Part shown: in pieces, positions 16,576-25,814 of the stretch | Position numbering within the stretch: the stretch's first letter is position 1 | Layout of the letters: each line of letters starts with the position of its first letter | NCBI RefSeq assembly: GCF_015679325.1 | Contig: NZ_JADPVI010000002.1 | Span: 300,798-364,797, forward strand | Source: Kaistella gelatinilytica | GTDB lineage: Bacteria; Bacteroidota; Bacteroidia; Flavobacteriales; Weeksellaceae | DNA length: 64,000 nucleotides | Reading direction: 5' to 3' | Position numbers and translations under genes: made by a program | Notes under the pieces: model-generated | Databases searched by the model: none | What the model saw: the letters and a program-made list of their open reading frames with translations, nothing else | Told to the model about the DNA's origin: nothing

Positions 16576-16868
16576 ACCATCTCAACCTCAACCTCAACCT
16601 CAACCTCAAAAGCATTCCAACCCGACCTAGGAGATTTTTACGTGAAGAAAAAAGGAAATTTCTTCCAACAATTATTTGTTATTATAAACCACATAAAAAT
16701 CCCCATTGTTTGAGTGGCGGCAACAAATTCAATACACAAGAACCCATCATCTTTCCGCCCGAGTTCTGGGGATTTTCTCAGAAGAAATTCCCTTTTTTTT
16801 AGTAAAAAGATCCAGTCTTGACTTTTTTGTTACTTTTTGTGTCAAAACAAAAAGTAAGAAGAATAAAA
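16576..16868. repeat. Large direct repeat, copy 1 (about 290 bp)
   Basis: The block starts with five CAACCT units, then AGCATTCCAACCCGACC, GGAGATTTTTACGTGAAG, TGTTTGAGTGGCGGCAAC, CGCCCGAGTTCTGGGGATTT, and ends in a palindrome TTACTTTTTG...CAAAAAGTAA. The same order recurs at 17004-17345. Frames open inside it are chance; it resembles long intergenic repeats found in many Bacteroidota genomes. Terminal hairpin and internal conservation suggest a transcribed or mobile palindromic unit. Confidence 0.75.
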
Positions 16869-17003
16869 GAATTTACTTACTTCAACACCACGAACACAAA
16901 TAATCCCAACCAGAAAGGTCCTTTTCCCAACCCTTACTTCGACAGGCTCAACATAAAAAAAGCAGGAAGCTTTCTTTCAATTTGTGCTAATACCATTTCC
17001 AAT

Positions 17004-17345
17004 CACCATCTCAACCTCAACCTGAAAGCATTCCAACACGACCCAGGAGATTTTTACGTTAAGAAAAAAGGAAATTTCTTCCAACGACCAATTTCAACTG
17101 ACAACATCTAAAAATCCCCATTGTTTGAGTGGCGGCAACAAATTTCAAACACAAAAACCCATCATCTTTCCGCCCGAGTTTTGGGGATTTTCTCATAAGA
17201 AATTTTCTTTTTTTAGTAAAAAGATCCAGTCTTAACCTTTTTGTTACTTTTTGTGTCAAGACAAACCATTGAAAATGGTTCGCTGATTCCTATAAAAAAT
17301 ATAAAAATGATGAAGCAAAAAGTAAGAAGAATAAAGTAAGAAGAA
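17004..17345. repeat. Large direct repeat, copy 2, with about 50 bp inserted in its terminal hairpin
   Basis: The same segments as copy 1 appear in the same order and orientation (AGCATTCCAACACGACC, TGTTTGAGTGGCGGCAAC, CGCCCGAGTTTTGGGGATTT, TTACTTTTTGTGTCAAGAC). The loop of the last hairpin holds an extra stretch from about 17266 to 17316 before the closing CAAAAAGTAAG. Confidence 0.75.
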
Positions 17346-17440
17346 ATTTAAATTAAAATTAATTCTAAATCGCGTGGCTTCGACAGGCTCAGCCACCAGA
17401 ACCACGAACCTCGCACCCCGAATCCCGAACCCTCGCACCC

Positions 17441-17483
17441 CACCCCCACCCATCCCCCACCCATCCCCCACCCATCCCCCACC
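17441..17483. repeat. CCCATCCCCCAC minisatellite
   Basis: Three to four tandem 12-bp units of CCCATCCCCCAC, strikingly C-rich against the AT-rich background. It is intergenic. Confidence 0.8.
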
Positions 17484-17532
17484 TTAATGCATCAAAAAGG
17501 CACTTACTAACAATCTGACATCCCTCCCTTTT

Positions 17533-17603
17533 CGGCAAACACCACCCTTTCCGGCACATTCATCCATATCGGCATCAATCGGCAGAATCAGCCGTAACCG
17601 GCA
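17533..17603. promoter_or_regulatory. Five CGGCA direct repeats upstream of the four-gene cassette
   Basis: CGGCA occurs at 17533, 17552, 17570, 17580 and 17599, with start-to-start steps of 19, 18, 10 and 19 bp, mostly preceded by a pyrimidine or T-rich run. Steps near one or two helical turns would place the sites on one face of the DNA, as in a multimeric activator or repressor site. The array ends about 110 bp before the first gene. Confidence 0.45.
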
Positions 17604-17712
17604 CTATTACTTGTTTCACATCTATTTTTTGTCAAATTTTGCCCCGTGATCACAACAGGTTTAAGCAGGTGTACCTCAACATCTGATTCTTAATTTTTTA
17701 AAAACAAACAAA

Positions 17713-18471
17713 ATGGCAAGACAAAAAGGATTGATCAAATTGAAAGGTACCATGGGTGACATCACCTTCTACCGTACCAAAGACGGCTACATGGCCCGTG
17801 AAAAAGGCGGCATCTCCGCAGAAAGAATGCGCACCGATCCCGCATTTCAACGCACCCGCGAAAACATGGCAGAGTTCGGAAGAGCCGGCAAGGCCGGAAA
17901 AACCCTGCGAAACTCAATGCAAAGCCTCCTGCGCAAGGCTTCCGACTCCAGAATGGTCAGCAGACTCTCCAAAGAAATGGTGAAGGTCATCCAGATGGAT
18001 GCCGTCAATCCCCGCGGACTGCGAAACGTCATCGACGGTGAAGCGGAATTGCTTCAGGGCTTCGAATTCAATATCCATGGCAAACTCGGTACCTCCATCG
18101 CCGCACCTTTTACGGCAACTTTAGACAGAGTAACAGGAGATGCAATCATAGCTATTGAAGCCTATGTTCCGACTGACAGCGTGATTGCTCCTGCGGGAAG
18201 CACCCACTACAAAATGTCTTCCGGAGCAATGGACATTAATTTTGAAAGCGAAACCTATGCTTCTGAGAGAAATGAAACACCAGTGCTTCCTTTAAACTCC
18301 GTGTTGACCACTCCCTTACAGCTGATTAACAATCTGCCCGCAGCCTCAACCAATCCGTTGTTTTTGGTTTTCGGCATCAGCTTTTATCAGGAAGTCAACG
18401 GTACTTTTTATGAACTGAAAAACGGCGCTTACAATGCCCTGCAGATCGTAAAAGTGGATGGAACACCTTAA
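17713..18471 (+). CDS. Conserved Bacteroidota protein of unknown function (MARQKGLIKLKGT family), first gene of a four-gene cassette
   Basis: The 252-residue protein has no signal peptide. The highly basic first half has MARQKGLIKLKGTMGDITFY, KDGYMAREKGGIS, PAFQRTRENMAEFGRAGKAG and SRMVSRLSKEMVKVIQ. The second half is beta-rich (FEFNIHGKLGTSIAAPF, ITPLPLN-like NSVLTTPLQLI). I have seen similar proteins, with a KG.I.L.GT.GDI.FY start and a RENG.EFG.AGKAGK block, many times in Bacteroidota, always without function. The early basic half suggests nucleic-acid or envelope binding; the late half looks like a beta-sandwich of the kind in virion or tail proteins. Two bases separate it from DUF5675. 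Confidence 0.8.
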   Translation: MARQKGLIKLKGTMGDITFYRTKDGYMAREKGGISAERMRTDPAFQRTRENMAEFGRAGKAGKTLRNSMQSLLRKASDSRMVSRLSKEMVKVIQMDAVNPRGLRNVIDGEAELLQGFEFNIHGKLGTSIAAPFTATLDRVTGDAIIAIEAYVPTDSVIAPAGSTHYKMSSGAMDINFESETYASERNETPVLPLNSVLTTPLQLINNLPAASTNPLFLVFGISFYQEVNGTFYELKNGAYNALQIVKVDGTP

Positions 18472-18473
18472 CG

Positions 18474-18878
18474 ATGGAAATCCAGCTCATCCGCACGTAT
18501 CGTTCTAAAGGAGTCAACGGAATACTGTGTAAAGACGGAAAAGAATGGGGTAAAACCATTGAACTGCCCTGGGTAGAAAATGCACAACGGATCTCTTGCA
18601 TTCCTGAAGGAACCTACATCCTACGAAAGCGCTACAGCCCCAAATTCAAATGGCATTTTGAAGTATTAGGGGTAAAGGGGAGAAGCAACATCCTCATTCA
18701 CCCAGCCAACGATGCGCTCAAAGAATTACAAGGATGTATTGCACCTGTGCTGCAGCACACGGGAGAAGGAAAAGGCAATTCCTCACGGATTGCTTTGCAA
18801 AGAATGAAAGATCACCTCTATCCGATTTTGGATAAAGGTAAGACACTACAGCTAACCATAAAAAATAAAAGATCATGA
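18474..18878 (+). CDS. DUF5675 family protein
   Basis: The 134-residue protein matches DUF5675: LIRTYRSKGVNGILCKDGKE, KTIELPWVENAQRISCIPEG, TYILRKRYSPKF, ILIHPANDALKELQGCIAP and a late SRIALQRMKDHL. The family has conserved His and Cys residues in IHPAND and LQGCI, an arrangement resembling the L,D-transpeptidase-type H...C layout; the family is common in prophages and phage-like gene sets, but no activity is established to my knowledge. It starts two bases after the previous stop and overlaps the next gene by four bases (ATGA), so it is translationally coupled. Confidence 0.85.
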   Translation: MEIQLIRTYRSKGVNGILCKDGKEWGKTIELPWVENAQRISCIPEGTYILRKRYSPKFKWHFEVLGVKGRSNILIHPANDALKELQGCIAPVLQHTGEGKGNSSRIALQRMKDHLYPILDKGKTLQLTIKNKRS

Positions 18879-19093
18879 AAAAGATCATCAATCGTTTACA
18901 GGAACCCACTCCAAGGTTCTTTCAGCGAATCAGAAATTTCGGTCTGCTTTTAACAGGCGTCAGTGCAGTAATTTCTACTGCAGTGATTCCTCTCCCTGCG
19001 ATTCTCATCACTATTGCTGGATATACAGCCCTTGCCGGCGGTATCGCCAGTGCAGTGAGCCAGACCGCAGTGGTAAAAGAAGAAAAGCCGTGA
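18875..19093 (+). CDS. Small membrane protein, holin-like, third gene of the cassette
   Basis: The 72-residue protein has a basic amphipathic start (MKKIINRLQEPTPRFFQRIR) and two hydrophobic stretches: NFGLLLTGVSAVISTAVI and LPAILITIAGYTALAGGIAS. A polar tail ends VVKEEKP. Size and topology are holin-like, but small membrane scaffolds look the same. Its ATG overlaps the DUF5675 stop as ATGA. Confidence 0.7.
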   Translation: MKKIINRLQEPTPRFFQRIRNFGLLLTGVSAVISTAVIPLPAILITIAGYTALAGGIASAVSQTAVVKEEKP

Positions 19094-19278
19094 TACAGTT
19101 TGATGCTGCACAACGCATCAGCACCACTTGTGGTATGGTGCTCATTATCCTCGTGCAGCTACAGAATGAAGAGATTGTAAAAACAGTACTGTTGGCAGGT
19201 ATTGGAGGCACTGCCAGTTACCTCTTTACGCTCGGACTGAAATACCTCATCGGTTACCTCAGAGAAAAAATGAAGTAA
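19090..19278 (+). CDS. Small membrane protein, fourth gene of the cassette
   Basis: The 62-residue protein is read from a GTG overlapping the stop codon of the preceding gene by four bases. It has two hydrophobic helices: ISTTCGMVLIILVQL and VKTVLLAGIGGTASYLFTLG, followed by a basic end LIGYLREKMK. It is possibly the partner of the preceding holin-like protein. A strong terminator follows after 8 bp, which closes the operon. Confidence 0.65.
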   Translation: MIQFDAAQRISTTCGMVLIILVQLQNEEIVKTVLLAGIGGTASYLFTLGLKYLIGYLREKMK

Positions 19279-19286
19279 CTACCAGA

Positions 19287-19313
19287 AGGGTCTCCCACAA
19301 GGAGACCTTTTTT
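19287..19313 (+). terminator. Rho-independent terminator of the four-gene cassette
   Basis: GGTCTCC / GGAGACC stem with a CACAA loop and a six-T tail, ending 35 bp after the last stop codon. Confidence 0.9.
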
Positions 19314-19440
19314 CTGCCTCACTCTCAACATGACCTGATCTGATATCGTGTATTCTAAACCGATAGCGCTAATTTAAAAGCCGTACCATTGCGCCACCAT
19401 AGTTCACAGCGGCGGTCGCTGAGCGAAGTCGAAGCGTCAC

Positions 19441-20610
19441 TCAAACACGCTCCTTCGCCACTTCCCGATACTCCGCCAGCATCGCGTCCCAAACTGCCTT
19501 TTGTTCATAAGGCAAAATACTTTCCTGAGCTTTGCTTTTTAGTCTTTCATAAAGAATAGGTTTAAGCAGAAGTTCTTCCATAGCCGACTGCAGGGAATGT
19601 ACATCTTTGGGAGGTACGATGAGTCCGTTGAATCCGTCCTGAATAATTTCATTGCACCCGTTGATATCAGTAACGATACTCGGCAAACCCATAGAACCTG
19701 CTTGCAGGACCACGTTGGGGAAACCCTCTCTATAACTGGGGAAGACCAAAGCATGACTGATGGCAAAATAAGGACGAACTTCCTGTTGAAAACCCACCGC
19801 AACGATGTGGGGATTGGTTTCTATTTCGTTTAACGTTTCTGGATGAAGTGGATCAAGATCGGGCTCAAAGGGTCCGACAAGGAGTAATTCAGGCTGAAAG
19901 GCTAGCGTTGTTAATGATCTTTCGCTGGAGAGTATTTTAAATGCGGCAACAAGCTCATTAATCCCTTTGTCTTTCACGAGCCTGCCTACAAAAATATAGA
20001 CGAAATCGTTCTCTGATATTCCGAGTTCGTTTTTTAAGTCTTTTTCCTGGGTGGATGAAATCTGATCACGGTTATAATAAGCTGTATCGATGCCATTCAC
20101 ATTTCCATTAGCAATTATTTTAAGCGGCTTACGGGTGATACGATAATTGATCAGATCTTCCTGTACCCCTTTTCCTTCTGGGTAGATATGAGTCGCACAC
20201 ATTGCCAGTAAGCGATCCATCCAGATGAGAACTTCTTTTAAAATTCCTTTTTTACTGGGAAAAATTAATCCCGTAAAAGTGTGCATTCTTACAGGAACTC
20301 CTGCCAGTTTTCCTGCCACCATCGAAAGAAGCCCGGCTTTTGGAGTAATGGAGTGGATAATATCTGGCTTTTCTTTTTTGAAATAGAAATAGAGTGTAAT
20401 GAGCGATACAAAGTCTTTAAAAATGGAGATCTCCCGCGACATTTCAATTTCTTTGACCTTTACCCCCTCCCTTTCCAGAACTTCATCCATATCTTTACCT
20501 GCTCCAGAAATCGCAGTGACTTGATAGAAGTCACTCAGGTAACGAAGTTGGTCCTTCAATAATATATTGAGCGACATGGGAACGGTAGAAATACGGAAGA
20601 GTTTTTTCAA
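19441..20610 (-). CDS. GT4-type glycosyltransferase, last gene of the polysaccharide cluster
   Basis: The 389-residue protein is read from a TTG at 20610 (KKLFRISTVPMSLNILL), which matches the usual N-terminus of this subfamily; an in-frame ATG at 20724 would add 38 unlike residues. It is GT-B fold: PDIIHSITPKAGLLSMVAG in the N-lobe, IFVGRLVKDKGINELVAAF and FPSYREGFPNVVLQAGSMG in the C-lobe. The second Glu of the usual E-x7-E is Gln, a feature of this subfamily. It transfers a sugar to a growing repeat unit at the cytoplasmic membrane. A 200-bp gap separates it from the next gene upstream. Confidence 0.85.
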   Translation of the reverse strand: MKKLFRISTVPMSLNILLKDQLRYLSDFYQVTAISGAGKDMDEVLEREGVKVKEIEMSREISIFKDFVSLITLYFYFKKEKPDIIHSITPKAGLLSMVAGKLAGVPVRMHTFTGLIFPSKKGILKEVLIWMDRLLAMCATHIYPEGKGVQEDLINYRITRKPLKIIANGNVNGIDTAYYNRDQISSTQEKDLKNELGISENDFVYIFVGRLVKDKGINELVAAFKILSSERSLTTLAFQPELLLVGPFEPDLDPLHPETLNEIETNPHIVAVGFQQEVRPYFAISHALVFPSYREGFPNVVLQAGSMGLPSIVTDINGCNEIIQDGFNGLIVPPKDVHSLQSAMEELLLKPILYERLKSKAQESILPYEQKAVWDAMLAEYREVAKERV

Positions 20611-20812
20611 CTTAAAGTGTAAGCTTATTGAGCAAAGATAAGAATTTCTGTAAACGGTTGCATTTCGGGAGGTTGAGGTTGTGAACACTCCTCGATGGGC
20701 ATTATTTTTCTCCTGTATATTCACCCATATAATATATCAAATCAGATTGATCAAAAATAGCTTCACAATAAAATATTAGTAAAGCAGACAGCAGAGCGTA
20801 TAGAAAATGTGC

Positions 20813-21913
20813 TTACTGTTGTCGAAGAATCTCTTCATACAAATTAATATGTTCAGCCACCATTTTTGAAATATCATACTCTTTTGCACGGGCAAGACAT
20901 TTTTCCACGGTAGCAGCATAATGGTCTGGATCATTGGACAAATGAAGAATTTCTTTTGCCAGCTTTTTCTCATCTCCAACTGGGAAAAGTATACCTGCAC
21001 CGGAAACTACTTCCTTTAAACCCGGAACATCACTCGCCACAAAAGGCTTACCCGAAGCCATTCCTTCAATACTGGATAAAGATAATCCTTCGTACTTTGA
21101 GGATAAAATAATAATATCGACCATTTTCAATAAGGCAGCTACATCCATTCTTGTTCCTAAAAAAGAAACACGATTTTTTAAACCAAGATTAGCTGCTAAA
21201 TCCTCGCATTCTTTTTTTAAAGGTCCTACTCCAACCAAAATTAATTGATAGTGATTGGGCAACAAGGTCATCGCACGGATGAGGGTTTTCTGGTCCTTTG
21301 GTTCTTGAAAAGAAGACACTTGGATGAGGTACAAATTATTATCAGTATAGTCATTTGGCAACAGCCGTTTGTCTGTAGGAATTGCCTGTGATATTTTGCT
21401 GAGGTCTACTCCATTCTGAATTACTACGAATTTTTTATTATCCAATTTGGTGTAATACTGCAATATTTCCTGAATCTTTGCGGTGATACAGATTATTTTA
21501 TTGTATTGCCGGTAAAAAATCACATCAGTGAAACGCATGAAAACATTTCCCTGGATTCTGCGGTTTGAAGTACTATGTTCTGTAAAAATTAATTTTGTTT
21601 TTGACCTGGAAAATATTTTCGCCAAGACCACCCAATATTGGACAGGGAAAAGATGAATATGAACAGCATCATAGTTTTTCAGGAACGGGATGATCTTAAG
21701 TACGTGCAGCGGATTATAAACTGAGCCCATTCCTAAAGTAAAAATTCCACAACATTTTAAAGAAGCCAATTCCTTAAAGAAAGGATATTCTGTTCCGTTG
21801 AGTAATAATAAATCGATTTCTATTCCGTGCTCTGCATAAAGAGGCAAAGTATCGACGACTAATTTCTCGGCACCGCCTGTAGCTAAACTGTTAATGACAT
21901 GCAGGATTTTCAT
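20813..21913 (-). CDS. GT4-type glycosyltransferase
   Basis: The 366-residue GT-B enzyme has the signature N-terminus MKILHVINSLATGGAEKLVV, NGVDLSKI, VGVGPLKKECEDLA, and SKYEGLSLSSIEGMASGKP with the E-x7-E catalytic pair intact. It acts in the cytoplasm on lipid-linked sugars. Its ATG overlaps the preceding stop by one base, so it is coupled to the GT2 gene upstream. Sugar specificity cannot be read from the sequence. Confidence 0.88.
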   Translation of the reverse strand: MKILHVINSLATGGAEKLVVDTLPLYAEHGIEIDLLLLNGTEYPFFKELASLKCCGIFTLGMGSVYNPLHVLKIIPFLKNYDAVHIHLFPVQYWVVLAKIFSRSKTKLIFTEHSTSNRRIQGNVFMRFTDVIFYRQYNKIICITAKIQEILQYYTKLDNKKFVVIQNGVDLSKISQAIPTDKRLLPNDYTDNNLYLIQVSSFQEPKDQKTLIRAMTLLPNHYQLILVGVGPLKKECEDLAANLGLKNRVSFLGTRMDVAALLKMVDIIILSSKYEGLSLSSIEGMASGKPFVASDVPGLKEVVSGAGILFPVGDEKKLAKEILHLSNDPDHYAATVEKCLARAKEYDISKMVAEHINLYEEILRQQ

Positions 21914-22806
21914 TAGCAGTTTCTTTTGGTTTTTAAGCGTATGTAGAAATTAAGAAAAATTCCTGCAGGAATAGCAACAAGCACTAAAAAAGTATATTTT
22001 GTTTTAAAGAGTGAGGAGAAATCTCTAGAAAATAAATTAGAGGATACCAAATGAACTGCATTTTTAAATCGCTCTTTAAAAGTAAGTCCATAATCGATGC
22101 GGGAGATTCTGGAGAAGGCAAATCCACGTGGGTTTCTGCGGTATTGTTTGAGCATATTTCGGGTAGAACCATCTTCCTGATATTCTACGATGCACCAAAT
22201 TTCATTCACTGGTTTTATATACGCAAATTGATCGGCCAAGAGAGATTTATAATCCAAGGGAACTAAACGTTCACCTTCATAAATAGGATATGGCGGAACT
22301 TTTTTCATGATCTCTGTTTTATAGACAATTTTTTTATCGCCTGTAAGGCGGTATTTTAAATAAATTTCATTGAACCTTATCTTTTTTAAATATTGCGGAA
22401 AGGGAGTGCCGATGAGATTTCCTTTCTGATCTGCATCCAGACCGACTACCGCATAGAAATCATCATCATTTTCAATGTCCTCCAGATGATTTAAAATACT
22501 TTCTATAGCATTCCCAGACATCATATCATCAGAATCGATGCAGGTATTCCAAGGTGTTGTTATATTTTCATAGGCCACATTATGGGCAGAATGCATGCCT
22601 TCGTTCTTTTTATACAAATAGACGATCTCAATGGCATTCACCTGTTGCCAGATTTTCACCAGATCTTCCGTAGCGTCGGTGGAACCATCGTCAATGATCA
22701 TCCAGATAAAATTTTTATCAGTTTGCTCCTGTAAACTTTGGTACAATCGGGGAAGCAGATGAATCCGATTAAAAGTGGGTGTAAAAACGGTTAATTTTCT
22801 CATCAT
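21913..22806 (-). CDS. GT2-type glycosyltransferase
   Basis: The 297-residue GT-A enzyme shows MRKLTVFTPTFNRIHLLPRL, MIIDDGSTD, and the metal-binding CIDSDDMM. A hydrophobic segment near the C-terminus (YTFLVLVAIPAGIFLNFYI) may anchor it in the membrane. It ends directly at the start of the next gene and starts next to the EpsG-like stop, in a tightly packed run. Confidence 0.87.
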   Translation of the reverse strand: MMRKLTVFTPTFNRIHLLPRLYQSLQEQTDKNFIWMIIDDGSTDATEDLVKIWQQVNAIEIVYLYKKNEGMHSAHNVAYENITTPWNTCIDSDDMMSGNAIESILNHLEDIENDDDFYAVVGLDADQKGNLIGTPFPQYLKKIRFNEIYLKYRLTGDKKIVYKTEIMKKVPPYPIYEGERLVPLDYKSLLADQFAYIKPVNEIWCIVEYQEDGSTRNMLKQYRRNPRGFAFSRISRIDYGLTFKERFKNAVHLVSSNLFSRDFSSLFKTKYTFLVLVAIPAGIFLNFYIRLKTKRNC

Positions 22807-23898
22807 TTATTTGATTACATTCATAAAATAGGTAAACATAAAATAAACGAATAAAATAGCACCAAATATCTTGTATTGCTCCTTCCAGATTTTATAACGA
22901 AACATGGGATACGCGAATATAACAGGCATAAGAAACCAGGAAAGATAAGCAAAACGGTTACTATATGCGGCCGTGATCACGAGAATCCAGAACGCATTGG
23001 CGATACAGTACATGCCAAAAACATGGACATAAAAGGGATCCGTAATTTTTTTCTTGAAAATAAAATAAGCTCCCGTAAAAACGGCTGATCCACTGTACAC
23101 CAGAAAATCCCACCGAAAACCTGTGGCTGAAGCTTCGTCTCCGGCGGTGATCACATTATTAAGATATCCGCTCGTACGGTCTTCCATTCCTAATGTTGCG
23201 AACAGGGAAGACCAAGAACTCCCACCTACTACAGAAAGAGGGATAGCTAAGAACCAAATGTAAATAGAGACTTTAGGATTTTTATAAATACCCGAAACGA
23301 TAAAGGCTGCAATAGGAATAACGAGAGAAGCGTGCATGAAAAAACCCAAACCAAACCAAAAGTACATCCAGTATTTTTTATCATAAAAATACAGGCCCAT
23401 TAAAAAAAAAGAAGTTGCCAATCCATTTCTCAATCCATTGGTACCGTAAGACCAAAAAGAAAAAGAACTTATTAACATGAACATTGCAAAGAACCAATAA
23501 CGGGAAAAATATTTGCGGGAAAAAAGAAAGCAGGGAATTACATACATAACATCTACCATGAGAAAAAAACTATTAATGCTCATGATATTGCTGCTGAATT
23601 TCATTAAATAGTTAAATAAATAATCACTTTTTATTTTGACATCAACACCTTTTTGCAATAAATCATAGACTCTCGCATAATTTTGAGTATCTCCAAAATA
23701 ATCGTTATTTATAGGTCGTAAACCCATATACAAAATCAAAGTTAATACGACTGCGTATCCAAAAGAATAAAAGAAGTTAATACTCTGTTCATCATTCACA
23801 TCAAAAATTAGGGCATGAAAGGATATGAGTAATGCGATAATCAACAATACATTATAATAAATGGCGGTATATGATTGTGCGGGGATCCAGTCAAACAC
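22807..23898 (-). CDS. EpsG/Wzy-like polysaccharide polymerase
   Basis: The 363-residue protein is strongly hydrophobic with about ten membrane helices and a large loop (INNDYFGDTQNYARVYDLL) after helix 3. The GLRNGLATSFFLMGLYFYDK segment matches the EpsG family motif (R.G.A.......Y...K). EpsG/Wzy proteins polymerise lipid-linked repeat units on the periplasmic face. Its presence beside a Wzm/Wzt exporter is notable because polymerase is normally tied to flippase-type export. Confidence 0.85.
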   Translation of the reverse strand: MFDWIPAQSYTAIYYNVLLIIALLISFHALIFDVNDEQSINFFYSFGYAVVLTLILYMGLRPINNDYFGDTQNYARVYDLLQKGVDVKIKSDYLFNYLMKFSSNIMSINSFFLMVDVMYVIPCFLFSRKYFSRYWFFAMFMLISSFSFWSYGTNGLRNGLATSFFLMGLYFYDKKYWMYFWFGLGFFMHASLVIPIAAFIVSGIYKNPKVSIYIWFLAIPLSVVGGSSWSSLFATLGMEDRTSGYLNNVITAGDEASATGFRWDFLVYSGSAVFTGAYFIFKKKITDPFYVHVFGMYCIANAFWILVITAAYSNRFAYLSWFLMPVIFAYPMFRYKIWKEQYKIFGAILFVYFMFTYFMNVIK

Positions 23899-23921
23899 GG
23901 AATTGGATTAAGATTAATTTA

Positions 23922-25034
23922 TTATTTATTAATTAATGAAATGAATAAATTTGTCCATTGTTGCATGACGATCTCAATACCGAAGCGCTGGACATTTTCC
24001 CGTCCTTTTGCTGCCATTTGCTGGCGCAAACTATCGGTTTGTATCATCTCTCTTAATTTCTCTGTAAAAATATCTAAATTTTTATAAGGAACAAGAAAGG
24101 AATCCTCATTATTAATCAAAATATGTTGCGGTCCGGTAGGAGCATCATAAGAAATCACAGGCATTCCTAGAGAGAGTGCTTCCAGCAAGACCATTGGAAA
24201 ACATTCACTTTCGGAAGTCATCGCATAAATGCTGTAATCCTGCATTTTAACTTTCAGATCAGGAGCAATACCCATGAATTTAATTTGAGTTTGCAAACCA
24301 TACTCCGTAATTTTCTTTTCTAATGTCGCTTGTGTTCCTATATAATCCTCTCCAAAAAAGTGCAGTTCCCATTCTGTATCATCGTTCGCAATTCGGGCGA
24401 AAGCATCGATGAGATCGCCAAAATTCTTCACCGGGGAAATACGACCAGCTGCCAAAATTTTTTTGGAAGTAAGGTCTGCTCTGACACCAGAAATCTCTGC
24501 AGGATTAGGAATTACATTGATATTTTTATTATTATAAAACTGGCGTTCTGATTCGTTTAGAACGACCAATGCATCGTATTTTTTTTCAGCTACCAAAGTC
24601 AATTGTTGCAATAATTTTGTTTTAAAGGGTTTGGGAGCAGACGCATAAAAGTAGCGCGAAGAATGAAACTCCTTAATCTTAGGAATTTGTGTGTCCAAAA
24701 AGGGGAGAAAATAAAAGTCGGGCCCGTAACTACAACTAATAATAACATCAGGTTTTACTTCTTTTAAAACGCGCTTTAAACTTGAAAAATGATGCCGTAT
24801 TTTTTTAAAATTATCAGCATGAAAATAGCTTTTCGCAATTTCATAATTCACTCCTAAATCAATACATTGTATTTGATCACTAAAGGGGTAAATTGGGTTA
24901 TTTCCTTGCTGTCTATAGGTTACAATGGTTACCTCATACCCAAAAACTTCGGCGAGATAATTGGCTTTTTGGGAGAGAACTTTTTCAACGCCACCGTGTA
25001 GAAATGTTTGATCCGTAAGATAAAGAATTTTCAT
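23922..25034 (-). CDS. GT4-type glycosyltransferase
   Basis: The 370-residue GT-B protein has the N-lobe motif FLHGGVEKVLSQKANYLAE, the nucleotide-binding AAGRISPVKNFGDLIDAF, and SESECFPMVLLEALSLGMP (E-x7-E). It belongs to the WcfI/GalNAc-transferase-like group often seen in flavobacterial capsule loci. It starts 6 bp after the stop of the GT32 gene, so it is likely co-translated. Confidence 0.87.
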   Translation of the reverse strand: MKILYLTDQTFLHGGVEKVLSQKANYLAEVFGYEVTIVTYRQQGNNPIYPFSDQIQCIDLGVNYEIAKSYFHADNFKKIRHHFSSLKRVLKEVKPDVIISCSYGPDFYFLPFLDTQIPKIKEFHSSRYFYASAPKPFKTKLLQQLTLVAEKKYDALVVLNESERQFYNNKNINVIPNPAEISGVRADLTSKKILAAGRISPVKNFGDLIDAFARIANDDTEWELHFFGEDYIGTQATLEKKITEYGLQTQIKFMGIAPDLKVKMQDYSIYAMTSESECFPMVLLEALSLGMPVISYDAPTGPQHILINNEDSFLVPYKNLDIFTEKLREMIQTDSLRQQMAAKGRENVQRFGIEIVMQQWTNLFISLINK

Positions 25035-25040
25035 TTCGAC

Positions 25041-25814
25041 TTATTTCTTTATTAATCTAATAAGAGCACTAATTCTATTCACTCCAAATAATTTAATCAT
25101 TGCCCTTTTAAGATTAGGAATAAACTTTTCAGTTGCAGGAATCCAACTCATGGCAAAATGGTGGATCGCGTAGGTATTATCTGTTGTCGTAATGACGCCA
25201 GTTCCCATGTCTTTTGGACTGAAAAAATCTTTTTCAAAGATATAAAAGTGGGAATTATAGTTCCTGCTAATATTTTGCAAAATTTCCCCCTTCTCTGCCA
25301 CAACAATTTTTCGTTTTTTCTCAATATACTGGTTCATTACCTGTGGCAAAGTGATCATTGCAAAACTTCCGTCGGTATTCACGAAAGGCTGATCAAAATA
25401 AAATAAAATATCTTTCAGCCAATCTGCACCTTTTATAGATCCCAAAATCGCTGCCTCAATCCACTTACCACCTTCTGTTCCCGCAAAATAGGGCAAATGG
25501 AGAAGATCATCAAATTTTTTAAGCACTTCTACATCTGTATCCAAATAAATACCTCCATATTGGTGCAATGCATAAATCCTAATGTAGTCAGCTGCGAAGG
25601 CATACTTTTTTGCTTCAAATGACTGTCGCACCCACCTGTTTTCACCCACCTGATCGCGCTGTAAATCCCACAACATAAACTCATAATCGGGAAGAATTCT
25701 TTTCCAGGATGCGATGAATGCAGCGATATCTTTCGGAAATCGCTCATTACTTAGCCAACAGTAATGGATGATTTTCGGGATTCTTTGATCTAATATAGTA
25801 TTCCTTACTTCCAT
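25041..25814 (-). CDS. GT32-type glycosyltransferase (capsular polysaccharide synthesis family)
   Basis: The 257-residue protein has the GT32 core: [36 protein letters not shown] and the DXD-containing [10 protein letters not shown]. It ends with a basic helix. Such enzymes add sugars from nucleotide donors in a metal-dependent way. Its start overlaps the last codons of the broken acetyltransferase gene upstream by ten bases. Confidence 0.88.
   Translation of the reverse strand: MEVRNTILDQRIPKIIHYCWLSNERFPKDIAAFIASWKRILPDYEFMLWDLQRDQVGENRWVRQSFEAKKYAFAADYIRIYALHQYGGIYLDTDVEVLKKFDDLLHLPYFAGTEGGKWIEAAILGSIKGADWLKDILFYFDQPFVNTDGSFAMITLPQVMNQYIEKKRKIVVAEKGEILQNISRNYNSHFYIFEKDFFSPKDMGTGVITTTDNTYAIHHFAMSWIPATEKFIPNLKRAMIKLFGVNRISALIRLIKK

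Noticed and set aside
16706..17111. Plus-strand frames in the 16.7-17.1 kb repeats
   Set aside because: They run through both repeat copies with unlike neighbours and lack protein-like conservation.
17533..17603. CGGCA array as a CRISPR
   Set aside because: Five-base repeats with 5-14 base gaps are far too short for CRISPR repeats and spacers; no cas gene is near.
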